DNA of 64,000 nucleotides from positions 62,001 through 126,000 of the forward strand of contig CANMFM010000004.1 of the NCBI GenBank assembly GCA_947497175.1, written 5' to 3'. This stretch comes from an uncultured Aquimarina sp. (GTDB lineage: Bacteria; Bacteroidota; Bacteroidia; Flavobacteriales; Flavobacteriaceae). The notes below the pieces were generated by a model that was given only the letters and a program-made list of their open reading frames with translations, made no database searches and was not told where the DNA came from. The translations under genes were made by a program, and so were the position numbers. Positions within the stretch are counted from its first letter, which is position 1. Every line of letters begins with the position of its first letter. Below are positions 1 to 9,219 of this stretch, piece by piece.

Positions 1-1958
1 ACGAAAATAAAGCATTGATCAATAGATTACCGCTAGAATTTGCGGGCTTTGTTCAATTACAAGAAAAATATACCGATATAGACCTAAGCTTTAAAACCCC
101 CACTTCAGATTTTAAGAACTTTTTGGCCGTTATACCAGAAACATATGCTAAAAATCTGGATGGAGTGCAAACTAGTGGAGATTTCTCTATCGATGGACAA
201 ATAATAGGTAAATCGGATGATACCTATATCCCTAAAATGGATATTAAAATTGTATCTCACAATGCATCTTTTAAGTATCCGGATTTACCCAAAGGAGTAA
301 AGAATATCAATATTGACACACAAATTAAAAATGAAACCGGTTTAGCCGATGATACCTACATCAAAATCGGTAATCTTACATTTAAGATAGATGAAGATTC
401 TTTTGCCGCAAATGGCAGCCTTAGAAATCTCACCAAAAATATGATTGTAGATATGGCATTAAAAGGCACCTTAAACCTTGCCAATCTAAATCAAGCCTAT
501 CCTTTAGAGCTTGAAGAAAAAATAAATGGTATTGTTCTGGCAGACGTCAAAACTCGTTTTGATATGCAATCTTTGGAAAGAGAGCAATATCAAAATGTAA
601 AAAGTTCTGGAACTGCAAGTATTTCAGAATTTGCCTATGCATCTCCAGAATTACCTAATGAAATACGTATTGAAAAAGCCAACGTGAGTTTTAACCCTCA
701 GACCATATCTCTGGATCAAATGCAAGCTACCACAGGAAAATCAGACCTGTCTGCATCGGGTACTATCGATAATCTTATGGGGTTCTTATTCGCAAAACAA
801 GACCTTAAAGGAAATTTTGATGTTACTTCTAATGTTTTTGCAGTAAGCGATTTTATGATCGATGAGCCAGAGGGTGAGGATGAAGAAGAAGAAAAAACAA
901 ATACTACTAGTGACCTTAAAGAAGAAACCATGAAAATCCCTTCTTTTTTAGACGCTACACTAAATTTTGATACCAAAAAAGTAGTGTATGATAATCTGGT
1001 TCTTCAAAACACAAAGGGTACGGTTAAAATAAAAGACGAAACAGCATATTTACAAAATGTAACTTCTAACATCTTTAATGGAGGCTTGGCATTTGATGGC
1101 AACATTTCTACTAAATCTAAAGTTCCAACCTTTGCTATGGCATTAGACCTGAGTAAAATTGATATCGCTCAATCGTTTAACAATCTCGAACTTATAAAGG
1201 GTCTGGCACCAATCGCAAGAGCGCTTACCGGAAACCTTACTACACAGATAAATTTGAATGGTAATTTAAATGAAAGTCTTACGCCCGTATTGACCTCATT
1301 GAAAGGAAAAGCACTTGCCGAAATTTTAGATGCAAAAGTATCTACTTCAAAGACACCACTACTATCAAGCCTTAATAATAAACTAAACTTTGTAGAGATA
1401 GACAAACTTGATCTTAAAGACATAAAAACAAACTTAAGTTTTGATGATGGTAAAATCAATGTAACACCTTTTGAATTTGATGTAAAAGGAATAAAAATTA
1501 AAGCGGGCGGTAGTCATAGTTTTGACAGAAGCATGAACTATAATGTCTCCTTAGATTTACCGGCAAAGTACTTAGGAGATCAAGTTGGAGGATTAATGGC
1601 TCAACTTAATGAAGAAGAAGCGAATAGCATGACCGTAGCAGTTCCCATTGGGATAACAGGAAATTTTACCAATCCCAAAATCGATTTAGAAATGGGATCA
1701 GCAATAAAACAATTATCACAGCAAATCTTAAGCAAACAAAAAGCAAAAGCGAAAGATAAAATCGTAGATAAAGGAAAAGAAGCTCTAACAGACTTATTAG
1801 GAGGCGGTTCTACAAAAGACGCAGATACGAATTCAGATACAAAGAAAGAGGACGCACAAAATAACACAGAAGAAACATTAAAAAATACGGCTAAGAATAT
1901 CTTGGGTGGTTTCCTTGGAAAGAAAAAGAAGAAAGACACTATAAAAAGCGGAAACTAA
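1..1958 (+). CDS. AsmA-like envelope protein, C-terminal part (5' end outside window)
   Basis: The reading frame is open to the first base of the window, so the true start lies upstream and about 650 residues are visible. The protein has long stretches of alternating polar and hydrophobic residues predicting beta structure, an acidic low-complexity segment (GEDEEEE, near base 880), and a C-terminal half typical of the AsmA-like C-terminal family. It ends in a Lys-rich tail (GKKKKKDTIKSGN). AsmA-type proteins are large, inner-membrane-anchored periplasmic proteins linked to lipid transport to, or assembly of, the outer membrane; that role is inferred from the family. The N-terminal membrane anchor is not visible. 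No operon partner lies downstream, where a 480-base non-coding region follows. Confidence 0.75.
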   Translation, partial: ENKALINRLPLEFAGFVQLQEKYTDIDLSFKTPTSDFKNFLAVIPETYAKNLDGVQTSGDFSIDGQIIGKSDDTYIPKMDIKIVSHNASFKYPDLPKGVKNINIDTQIKNETGLADDTYIKIGNLTFKIDEDSFAANGSLRNLTKNMIVDMALKGTLNLANLNQAYPLELEEKINGIVLADVKTRFDMQSLEREQYQNVKSSGTASISEFAYASPELPNEIRIEKANVSFNPQTISLDQMQATTGKSDLSASGTIDNLMGFLFAKQDLKGNFDVTSNVFAVSDFMIDEPEGEDEEEEKTNTTSDLKEETMKIPSFLDATLNFDTKKVVYDNLVLQNTKGTVKIKDETAYLQNVTSNIFNGGLAFDGNISTKSKVPTFAMALDLSKIDIAQSFNNLELIKGLAPIARALTGNLTTQINLNGNLNESLTPVLTSLKGKALAEILDAKVSTSKTPLLSSLNNKLNFVEIDKLDLKDIKTNLSFDDGKINVTPFEFDVKGIKIKAGGSHSFDRSMNYNVSLDLPAKYLGDQVGGLMAQLNEEEANSMTVAVPIGITGNFTNPKIDLEMGSAIKQLSQQILSKQKAKAKDKIVDKGKEALTDLLGGGSTKDADTNSDTKKEDAQNNTEETLKNTAKNILGGFLGKKKKKDTIKSGN

Positions 1959-2440
1959 TATAATAACTAATTAATTATATGTATATAGCATAAAATCTGA
2001 AGTATATTCACCTTTATATTATCGGCATATTTTGTGTTAAAAAACACGCTTTTAATACAAAAAAACAACCTAAATAGTTAAAAAAATGATTTTTCTATTC
2101 ATAAAAATGATTTTTTAACAGACCAAAAGACCCATGAAAACAGAAAAAAACTCAATAAAAGGGTACTTTTTTTGTTAAATTTCTGTAAACGCTGTTTACT
2201 TCATTCGTACCAACTCAACATTACAAAATCATGCTATTTTTTTGATTTTCAGTATAATAATCCAAAATTTTGTAAGAATTTTAATCACAATATTATATTA
2301 ATTATAGTTAAAATATCGACAAACGTACAAAGTTTACGGTAAAAACGTAACCTCTTTACTCAAAACTCTTGTAACTTAGTAATCCCTAAATCTAGAGGAA
2401 GAAATTTCTTCCAAATATTTTAACCCCAAAAAACCTACTC
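1959..2440. other. AT-rich intergenic region, 482 bases
   Basis: I see no convincing gene here; the longest ATG frame I found has 14 codons (from 2133). There is a weak GTGTT/AACAC hairpin near 2034-2053 that could end the AsmA-like gene, an imperfect TTTACGGT...CGTAA motif near 2333-2350, and a perfect 16-base palindrome at 2397-2412. No good TAnnTTTG promoter element was found before the next gene. Confidence 0.6.
2397..2412. promoter_or_regulatory. Perfect 16-bp palindrome upstream of the beta-helix gene
   Basis: GGAAGAAATTTCTTCC reads the same on both strands and ends 28 bases before the ATG at 2441. It could be an operator for a dimeric regulator or a short hairpin in the 5' untranslated RNA. 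Its function is unproven, and chance is possible in AT-rich DNA. Confidence 0.3.
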
Positions 2441-3718
2441 ATGAAAAAAAGATGTTTTTTAATTACAGCTTTTGCAATATTTATAACTTCTTTTACAACA
2501 TTAGCTCAAGACTTTAATAACAGCACCAATAAATGGGCTAGAGGATGGACTAATTTTACTCCAAATAAAACAGACTATCCACAAGCTGAAGAAAAATTAC
2601 CCAATATTATAGCTAACAATACATATTTAACAAATGATGTTGTGTATTTCATGTCAGGCGACGTTTATGTAATCAATAACGCCTCGTTAACTATACAGGA
2701 AGGAACAATTATAAGATGTGATCATAAAAATCCAGCAAATCTTATCGTAACAAAAGGTTCCAAATTAGTGGCTGCCGGGTCTGTTGCATATCCCATTGTA
2801 TTTACATCTAACAAAGATCCTAAATCCAGACGAAGCGGTGACTGGGGTGGTATCACAATAGCCGGATCAGGAAAAGTAAACACAGTTTCCGGTAATGGTC
2901 TGATACAAGGAAATTACAAACCTCAATATTCTGTATTTGGAGGCAATCAATTTTCTGAAGAAACCACGATCCTGAGATATATAAGAATTGAATTCTCTGG
3001 AAATACAACCAAAAGACAACAAGGATCTAATGGCCTATCTTTATACGGACTAGGTACATCTTCGATCATAGATAACATTATGGTAAGTCATTCAAATCAG
3101 GATGCTTTTAATATTCACGGTGGAGAAAACAATATTAAAAATTTGATTTCTTTTAAAGTTAAAGGAAATGATTATCAATTTTCTGAAGGATTTAAAGGAA
3201 ACTTAAATTCTATTATGGCAATTCGCCATCCCTATATTACCAGCTCAAAAGGATCTTTTGCCATTGCAGCCGATGGGTATGACAAAAACATGGGGTACAC
3301 CGATCTCAACGCCGTAACTGATGCAACAATATCAAATGCGACAATTGTAAATTTATCAGATAAAAGCAACTACCAACATACCGCCCCGGCAGTATATACC
3401 TCTAATCTTGCGAATCTTTACATTCACAATTCCAAAATATCTGGTTTTTCTGATGTGGTGAAATTTGACGAATCTTATAATTCACTTTCTAAAATGCAGC
3501 AAGCATTTATGATGGATAATAGTTTTTTTAACATCCATGGTGAAGGTGTAGAGTCGGCAAATAAATCCATAAAAAAAGAATCACTAAATGTTCTCAAATA
3601 TAACCGATTCACAAAAGATTTTGCAGGTGTAGAAGAATTGTTTAGCAATCCTTTTGATAATGCGAACCCAAAATTTGACTTAAAAAGATCATTAAACACC
3701 TATATGGTGATGCAATAA
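2441..3718 (+). CDS. Secreted right-handed beta-helix protein
   Basis: The product is 425 residues with a clear signal peptide ending near TTLAQ (residues 18-22). The body carries beta-helix features: short repeats of hydrophobic, Gly and Asn residues, and a segment SGDWGGITIAGSGKVN (about residues 131-146). That segment resembles the GDWGGI hallmark of Bacteroidota surface proteins with parallel beta-helix repeats. No T9SS C-terminal sorting domain is evident; the end (LKRSLNTYMVMQ) lacks the usual Lys-rich finish, so it may stay in the periplasm or be carried by a partner. It has no catalytic motif I recognise. It stands alone, followed 58 bases later by another small secreted protein in the same direction. 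The exact function is unknown. Confidence 0.7.
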   Translation: MKKRCFLITAFAIFITSFTTLAQDFNNSTNKWARGWTNFTPNKTDYPQAEEKLPNIIANNTYLTNDVVYFMSGDVYVINNASLTIQEGTIIRCDHKNPANLIVTKGSKLVAAGSVAYPIVFTSNKDPKSRRSGDWGGITIAGSGKVNTVSGNGLIQGNYKPQYSVFGGNQFSEETTILRYIRIEFSGNTTKRQQGSNGLSLYGLGTSSIIDNIMVSHSNQDAFNIHGGENNIKNLISFKVKGNDYQFSEGFKGNLNSIMAIRHPYITSSKGSFAIAADGYDKNMGYTDLNAVTDATISNATIVNLSDKSNYQHTAPAVYTSNLANLYIHNSKISGFSDVVKFDESYNSLSKMQQAFMMDNSFFNIHGEGVESANKSIKKESLNVLKYNRFTKDFAGVEELFSNPFDNANPKFDLKRSLNTYMVMQ

Positions 3719-3776
3719 AATTGTTTTAGATTTATAAAAAACAAAAAACAGTTCAAAAAATAATTATCTAGATATC

Positions 3777-4217
3777 ATGTTTAAATTTTTAATCAACTTC
3801 GTTTTCTTTTTGTTATTTACTCATGCCTTTTCTCAAAAAACTGAGGACGCAGTATTCTTTACTCAAAAAAAACAGATTAATAAATTTCATACCATCAGTG
3901 ATTTAGAAAACAAAATGAAAGGAGACTTGATAAAATTATACCAAGATCGAGTAGCAGAAATCATTATAGTGCTACCCTTCTTATCATTAACTAATGAGCC
4001 AGGTATCAGATTAGAAGATATTGGAATTAAAGAAGATTCGAGGCATCTTAAAACTTTAAAGAATAGTAAAGAAGACACCGCAAAAAACTTAGAAAGTATC
4101 AATGCAGCGATAGAAGAACTAGTCGCATATGCCGATACAGAAAAAATTATCTGGACCATCTTGTATTTAGAAGAGATTATTAAAAAAATGAGAATAGGTG
4201 CTAATGGAAATTATTAA
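3777..4217 (+). CDS. Small secreted protein of unknown function
   Basis: The product is 146 residues with an N-terminal hydrophobic signal peptide ending around THAFSQ (residues 15-20). The mature part is predicted helical and charged, with an E/K-rich centre. I do not recognise a family. It lies 58 bases after the beta-helix gene, and a strong terminator follows 50 bases after its stop, so the two genes may share a transcript. The ATG at 3777 places the signal peptide at the very N terminus, which supports this start. Confidence 0.6.
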   Translation: MFKFLINFVFFLLFTHAFSQKTEDAVFFTQKKQINKFHTISDLENKMKGDLIKLYQDRVAEIIIVLPFLSLTNEPGIRLEDIGIKEDSRHLKTLKNSKEDTAKNLESINAAIEELVAYADTEKIIWTILYLEEIIKKMRIGANGNY

Positions 4218-4267
4218 AAAAGTAAAATGTTGTAATGTGTTTAAATTATCATATTTACTTAGGGTAG

Positions 4268-4296
4268 GAAGCGGCAATAGCCGCTTCTGTTTTTTT
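4268..4296 (+). terminator. Rho-independent terminator
   Basis: An 8-bp perfect stem (GAAGCGGC / GCCGCTTC) with an AATA loop is followed by a T-rich run. It ends the transcript of the two secreted-protein genes upstream. Confidence 0.8.
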
Positions 4297-4339
4297 AAAT
4301 AACTTGTAAGATTTATAAAACAGATACTACTAAACGATC

Positions 4340-4972
4340 ATGATATTGTTATACCTGTTATTTGGAGCACTTATTGCTACTCTAGGTGCGATACCTTTGG
4401 GAGCGGTAAATTTGGCTGTAATCAATACTTCTATAAGAGAAAATATAAAGAGTACAGTTTATATTATACTCGCAGCTGGAATAGGAGAAATCGTATTAGC
4501 TTTTTTGGCATTACATTGCAGTATGGAGTTATCCAGCTTTTTTCATGAAAATCAATGGATACAGATCAGCTTTATAGCAGGTTTCCTTTTAATAGGTATT
4601 TACTTTATGTATTCAGCAAACAAACCTGGTCCAACAAAGAAACAATCCCCGCTAAAGCTACCAAATTCTAAAGTTCTCACCGGTTTTTCATTAGCCGTAC
4701 TAAATCCTCCGGTCGTCATTTATTGGATAATTGCAATTTCGTTGACAAACAAACATGTATTCAAACTTACTATCGAAAATTCCACATCGACATTGTTGCT
4801 TTTCTTTTTAGGAATTTATCTTGGTAAAATAGGAACACTATATTTTTATGGCAAATGGGGAAACAAAATAGCACAAAAGCAAGGAGATTCTAAAACAAAA
4901 CTTCATCGTATCATAGGTATCGCTTTAATTACAATTTCTATTTTCCAAAGCATAAAATTTATTATAGAATAA
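4340..4972 (+). CDS. LysE-family transporter
   Basis: This is a 210-residue polytopic membrane protein with about six hydrophobic helices. The first helix contains GAIPLGAVNLAVI, matching the small-residue and Pro pattern of LysE/RhtB exporters, and a central LNPPVVIYW segment matches the conserved helix of that family. LysE members export amino acids or related small molecules across the inner membrane; the substrate here is unknown. The next gene downstream, 103 bases away on the same strand, is a PLP-dependent amino-acid decarboxylase, which raises the possibility of coupled amine or amino-acid export. A possible separate promoter before that gene argues against strict co-transcription. 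Confidence 0.75.
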   Translation: MILLYLLFGALIATLGAIPLGAVNLAVINTSIRENIKSTVYIILAAGIGEIVLAFLALHCSMELSSFFHENQWIQISFIAGFLLIGIYFMYSANKPGPTKKQSPLKLPNSKVLTGFSLAVLNPPVVIYWIIAISLTNKHVFKLTIENSTSTLLLFFLGIYLGKIGTLYFYGKWGNKIAQKQGDSKTKLHRIIGIALITISIFQSIKFIIE

Positions 4973-5048
4973 CATCATCAAAGGCTATTATTATTGATGG
5001 TACCGTTTTTTTAAGGAATTATACAAGTATATTAAATAGATATAGAAG

Positions 5049-5056
5049 TATCTTTG
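5049..5056 (+). promoter_or_regulatory. Possible -7 promoter element of the decarboxylase gene
   Basis: TATCTTTG fits the Bacteroidota -7 consensus TAnnTTTG and sits 20 bases before the ATG at 5076. No TTG lies at the expected -33 distance, so this is a weak call. Confidence 0.35.
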
Positions 5057-5075
5057 TAGGTCCAAAAGTTAAAGA

Positions 5076-6539
5076 ATGACTACAAAAAATAACCCCAGCC
5101 ACACATTAACAATATCAAAAGAAGAGATGCAACAGTACGGTTATAAAATTATTGACCATATTGTAGATCATTTTGAGACGCAAAACTCTAAAAAACCGGT
5201 GGCTCTCGCTACCAGAGAAGAAATGGATTTATTGTTAACCGAAAGCATTCCTGATCAACCATCCCCTGCTAATGAAGTTTTAGATTTTGTAATGAATCAG
5301 GTTATTCCTAATAGTAATATTGTATCGCATCCAAAATCCTATTCTTTTGTGCCGGGTCCAAATAATTATATCAGTGTTATGGCTGATACTATCGCTACGG
5401 GTTTTAATATATTTTCTGGCGGTTGGGCTGCATCTCCTGCAGCTGCTGAGTTAGAAATAGTAACTATGAACTGGTTGTTAGAAATTTTTGGGTTTCCAAC
5501 TAAAAAAGGGGGCGGTATTTTTACAAGCGGAGGCTCAATGGCAAATTTGACTGCTCTGGTTACGGCTCGTCGCATAAAATGTGGAGATGATTTTTCTAAA
5601 GCAATAATTTATCTTTCTGATCAGGCGCATTCATCCAATATCAAGGCAATAAAGGTGATCGGCTTTAAAAAAGAACAAATTCGTATTATTCCTACGGATA
5701 TCGAGTTCAAAATATCTCTCAACAAATTAAAAAATATAATTGCAAAGGACCGCCTAGAGGGATTACAGCCCTTTTGCATTATTGCTTCTGCAGGAACCAC
5801 AAATACAGGTACGGTAGACCCTCTTGACGAGATTGCTGATATATGCCAGAATGAAAATATGTGGATGCATATTGATGGTGCGTATGGAGGTGCTGCAATT
5901 TTGGCTCAAAACGGAAAAAAATTGCTCAAAGGAATTGAAAGAGCCGACTCTTTGACTGTTGATCCTCACAAATGGTTTTTTCAGCCTTACGAAATAGGTT
6001 GTTTATTAGTTAAAAATCATAGTTGGCTAAGCAGTACTTTTAGCGAAAAACCAGAATACTTACGTGATATTGAAGGCAATGAATCTGAAATTAATTTTTA
6101 TGATCACGGTATCCAGCTAACTCGTCGTTTCCGGGCCTTAAAGTTTTACATGTCATTAAAAACTTTTGGATTATCATCCTTCAAAGAAGCTATTACTTAC
6201 AATATCAATCTAGCTGAGCAGACCGAAGCACTTTTAAGAAAAAGTGTACTTTGGGAAATCACCTCTCCGGCAACATTGGGCATCATCAATTTTAGATATC
6301 ATCCCATAGGCCAAAAATTATCTGAGAACGAACTAGATCATATTAATCAAACAATTTCGAAGAAAATAACGCATTCAAAAGAAGCATTATTGGTTACCAC
6401 TGTACTACAAGGACAGGTCGTGCTTAGAATGTGTCTTATAAACCCCAGAACTACTATCGAAGACATTAAAAACACATTAAAACAATGCGAAATGTATGGA
6501 GAAGAAGAACTAAAACAAGTAAGTAATACATACCCTTAA
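5076..6539 (+). CDS. PLP-dependent group II decarboxylase (aromatic amino-acid decarboxylase-like)
   Basis: The protein is 487 residues, the usual length for group II pyridoxal-phosphate decarboxylases. The cofactor lysine is visible in DPHKWFF (Lys299), the PLP-pyridine Asp in HIDGAYGGAA (Asp267), and a candidate ring-stacking His in SDQAHSS (His185). N-terminal segments such as HPKSYSFVPG and GGWAASPAAAELE match the aromatic-L-amino-acid and related decarboxylases rather than the glutamate enzymes. The reaction would be removal of the alpha-carboxyl group to give an amine and CO2; the substrate cannot be read from sequence. The upstream gene is a LysE-type exporter. The stop codon shares bases with the stop of the convergent DUF2797 gene (TTAA at 6536-6539), so the two transcripts run tail to tail without a terminator between them. 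Confidence 0.85.
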   Translation: MTTKNNPSHTLTISKEEMQQYGYKIIDHIVDHFETQNSKKPVALATREEMDLLLTESIPDQPSPANEVLDFVMNQVIPNSNIVSHPKSYSFVPGPNNYISVMADTIATGFNIFSGGWAASPAAAELEIVTMNWLLEIFGFPTKKGGGIFTSGGSMANLTALVTARRIKCGDDFSKAIIYLSDQAHSSNIKAIKVIGFKKEQIRIIPTDIEFKISLNKLKNIIAKDRLEGLQPFCIIASAGTTNTGTVDPLDEIADICQNENMWMHIDGAYGGAAILAQNGKKLLKGIERADSLTVDPHKWFFQPYEIGCLLVKNHSWLSSTFSEKPEYLRDIEGNESEINFYDHGIQLTRRFRALKFYMSLKTFGLSSFKEAITYNINLAEQTEALLRKSVLWEITSPATLGIINFRYHPIGQKLSENELDHINQTISKKITHSKEALLVTTVLQGQVVLRMCLINPRTTIEDIKNTLKQCEMYGEEELKQVSNTYP

Positions 6540-7330
6540 TTTACAGTTAGTGTCACCACATAACCTTCGCTATTTCGTACATTGAAAACGGTATTATCTT
6601 CAAAAATAAGGTATTGCCCCTTAATACCCTTAAGCACTCCGGAGAAAACTGGTGTTTTATCCAGGTTAAGACTCTTTAATTTTTCTGGATATTGCAACAC
6701 AGGAAAATGCAACTCGGTTTCTTTTCCATTTTCAATAAAATATTCTTGTACTTCTTCTGGCAGAAAATCCTTAAGCTTGTTTTTATATTCTATTAGATCT
6801 TGATCAACTACTTCATTTTTTAGCATGGTTCGCCAGTTTGTTTTATCAGCTACATGCTCTTTTAAAGCTACCTCGGTGATTCCGGCCAAGTAGCGATTAG
6901 GAACCTCTACAACCTCTATGGCTTCATGAGCACCTTGATCGATCCAACGAGTAGGAACCTGTGATTTTCGGGTAACCCCTACCTTAACATTACTAGAATT
7001 TGCCAAATACACAATGTGAGGCTGAAGCTGCACTTTTTTTTCAAATTCTAAATCTCTATCCTCTATATCTAAATGTGCTTGACTTAGTTCTGGACGCATT
7101 ACCCAATCTCCTACTTGGGGCTGATTATAAAAATCATCATAACAATACCCCTGTCTAAATATCTTCTTATTCTTGCCACAGGCGAGACACTGATACTTTT
7201 CAAACTGTAGACTTACTTTTTTATCCAACAGTTGATTAACGTGAATAAAATCAGATTCAAACACTAGATAATATTGAATAGGATCTCCTATCTCTGTTTG
7301 CATTTTGGTAAGCACTCCTTGATATTGCAT
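6536..7330 (-). CDS. DUF2797 domain protein
   Basis: This 264-residue soluble protein contains a CLACGKNKK pair of cysteines followed by GYCYDDF, which looks like a small metal-binding site near residues 48-65. The arrangement fits the DUF2797 family, whose function is not established. A central segment, VYLANSSNVKVGVTR, is another conserved-looking block. The gene is convergent with the decarboxylase, with a four-base overlap, and divergent from the GH3-like gene across 116 bases, so it may share a regulatory region with GH3. No signal peptide is seen, so it is likely cytoplasmic. Confidence 0.75.
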   Translation of the reverse strand: MQYQGVLTKMQTEIGDPIQYYLVFESDFIHVNQLLDKKVSLQFEKYQCLACGKNKKIFRQGYCYDDFYNQPQVGDWVMRPELSQAHLDIEDRDLEFEKKVQLQPHIVYLANSSNVKVGVTRKSQVPTRWIDQGAHEAIEVVEVPNRYLAGITEVALKEHVADKTNWRTMLKNEVVDQDLIEYKNKLKDFLPEEVQEYFIENGKETELHFPVLQYPEKLKSLNLDKTPVFSGVLKGIKGQYLIFEDNTVFNVRNSEGYVVTLTVN

Positions 7331-7446
7331 AAAATTTTGTTATAAATTACCCTTGTAAGAAGAATGTAAAAATTTTTATTATTTTAGTTGACAACAACCA
7401 AAAATAGTAAGTACAGAACTATTTCAGTATAAATATACATCAAAAA

Positions 7447-8982
7447 ATGGCAATCCCATTAGTTAATTCTATAGCCAGTTGGTTCTTAAAAAAGAGGTTT
7501 CATCAAATGGAACTATTTCTTAAGTACCCTAATGAAGTCCAGCATGAATTATTACACGTGCTATTGGAGACAGCAAAAAACACAGAATTAGGTAAAAAAT
7601 ACGATTTTGCTTCTATACATAACTATGCAACGTTTACAGAACGTGTACCCATTAGGTCTTATGAAGATTATGAGTCAATGATTGAAAGAAGTCGTCATGG
7701 CGAAAACAATATTTTTTGGCCCACCGCTATAAAATGGTTTGCAAAATCGAGTGGAACCACTAGTGCCAAAAGCAAATTTTTACCAGTAAGCCAGGAATCA
7801 CTGGAAGATTGTCACTATGCGGCTGTCAAAGATCTTTTGTGCATATATCTTAACAACAACGAGGATTCTCAACTTTTTACAGGAAAAGGGCTTCGTTTGG
7901 GAGGAAGTCAGGAACTCTATAAAGAAAATGGAACTTCTTTTGGAGATTTATCAGCGATTATCATTGCCAATATGCCATTCTGGGCAGACTATAGCTCTAC
8001 ACCGAGCAGTGAAGTATCTTTGATGAGTGATTGGGAATATAAAATGCAAGCCATAGTAAAGGAGACTATTCAAGAAAATGTGACCAGTTTGGCCGGAGTA
8101 CCTTCCTGGATGCTCGTTTTACTAAACCAAGTGTTAGAAACAACCGGAAATACTCACCTTTTTGAGGTCTGGCCTAATCTGGAGGTATATTTTCATGGAG
8201 GAGTAAGTTTTGACCCATATAGAGATCAATATAAAAAAATAGCACCAAAAGATTCTTTTAAGTATTATGAAATTTATAACGCCTCAGAGGGCTTTTTTGC
8301 TATCCAAGATCGCAATGATTCTTCAGAATTACTTCTAATGTTAGACTATGGGATTTTTTATGAATTTATCCCAATGGACACCTATGATACTAATAATGAA
8401 AAAGTGATACCATTAAGTGAAGTTGAAGTTGGAAAAAATTACGCGGTAATAATTACTACCAATGCCGGTTTATGGAGATATAAAATAGGAGACACCGTTC
8501 GTTTTACATCAGTTAATCCTTATAGAATTAAAGTATCCGGAAGAACAAAACATCATATTAATGTATTTGGAGAAGAGCTTATTATCGAAAATGCGGAAGA
8601 AGCTTTAAAAAGAGCTACACGACAAACTAACAGCGAAGTTGTAGACTATACGGTAGCTCCTATCTTTATGAAAGGAAAAGAAAAGGGGGCTCACGAATGG
8701 GTTATTGAATTTAAAAAATATCCAGAAAACATTACAGAATTCTCACATATCCTCGATCAAAACTTGCAACAGGTAAACAGTGATTATGAGGCCAAAAGAT
8801 ATAACAATACAACTCTTAATGTACTTCAAATAAGAGAAGCAAGACCTAATTTGTTTTACGACTGGTTAAAAAAGAACGGTAAACTGGGGGGGCAACATAA
8901 AATACCAAGGTTATCTAATCAGCGAACTTATGTTGAAGAATTGTTAGCGCTCAATAAAGTCGACTCTTGTTCTTCTTCATGA
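7447..8982 (+). CDS. GH3-family acyl-adenylate-forming protein
   Basis: The product is 511 residues, close to the size of bacterial and plant GH3 proteins. It contains an ATP-binding-like segment KSSGTTSAKSKFLPVS (about residues 100-115), a central YNASEGFFAIQD block, and a C-terminal IGDTVRF segment with SGRTKHHINVFGEELI, all conserved in GH3 and related adenylating enzymes. Plant GH3 enzymes join amino acids to hormones such as jasmonate or auxin; the bacterial substrate is unknown, so no reaction is assigned. It appears cytoplasmic. It is divergent from the DUF2797 gene and is followed by a 237-base gap with an inverted repeat. Confidence 0.85.
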   Translation: MAIPLVNSIASWFLKKRFHQMELFLKYPNEVQHELLHVLLETAKNTELGKKYDFASIHNYATFTERVPIRSYEDYESMIERSRHGENNIFWPTAIKWFAKSSGTTSAKSKFLPVSQESLEDCHYAAVKDLLCIYLNNNEDSQLFTGKGLRLGGSQELYKENGTSFGDLSAIIIANMPFWADYSSTPSSEVSLMSDWEYKMQAIVKETIQENVTSLAGVPSWMLVLLNQVLETTGNTHLFEVWPNLEVYFHGGVSFDPYRDQYKKIAPKDSFKYYEIYNASEGFFAIQDRNDSSELLLMLDYGIFYEFIPMDTYDTNNEKVIPLSEVEVGKNYAVIITTNAGLWRYKIGDTVRFTSVNPYRIKVSGRTKHHINVFGEELIIENAEEALKRATRQTNSEVVDYTVAPIFMKGKEKGAHEWVIEFKKYPENITEFSHILDQNLQQVNSDYEAKRYNNTTLNVLQIREARPNLFYDWLKKNGKLGGQHKIPRLSNQRTYVEELLALNKVDSCSSS

Positions 8983-9043
8983 AACCAATTTGGAGTCAAA
9001 AGTTATCGTTTTACCTGCTAATTCACTGTAAAAGAATGTTAAA

Positions 9044-9064
9044 TTTTACGGTTAAACCGTAAAA
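9044..9064. repeat. Inverted repeat, possible operator or hairpin
   Basis: Arms of ten bases, TTTTACGGTT and AACCGTAAAA, flank a single central A. The same core (TTACGGTTAAACC, then R, then TAA) recurs at 36188-36204. Both copies lie about 160-175 bases before the start of a small secreted-protein gene. It may be a regulator site, or a weak terminator for the GH3-like gene. Confidence 0.4.
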
Positions 9065-9174
9065 AAGATGTGTAAGAAATGTTATTTTTATCAAAAAAAA
9101 CAGTATTTCATCGTCCAAAAAAAGCGTTTGATCTAAAAATTAGCAAATCATTTTTTAGCCTCTGTTTTTCATAT

Positions 9175-9182
9175 TAAATTTG
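9175..9182 (+). promoter_or_regulatory. Possible -7 promoter element
   Basis: TAAATTTG fits TAnnTTTG and lies 37 bases before the ATG at 9220. The -33 TTG is missing at the usual distance, so the call is weak. Confidence 0.35.
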
Positions 9183-9219
9183 AAACCAGATAGTTACTAA
9201 TTTATCAAAGCCCCGAGAT

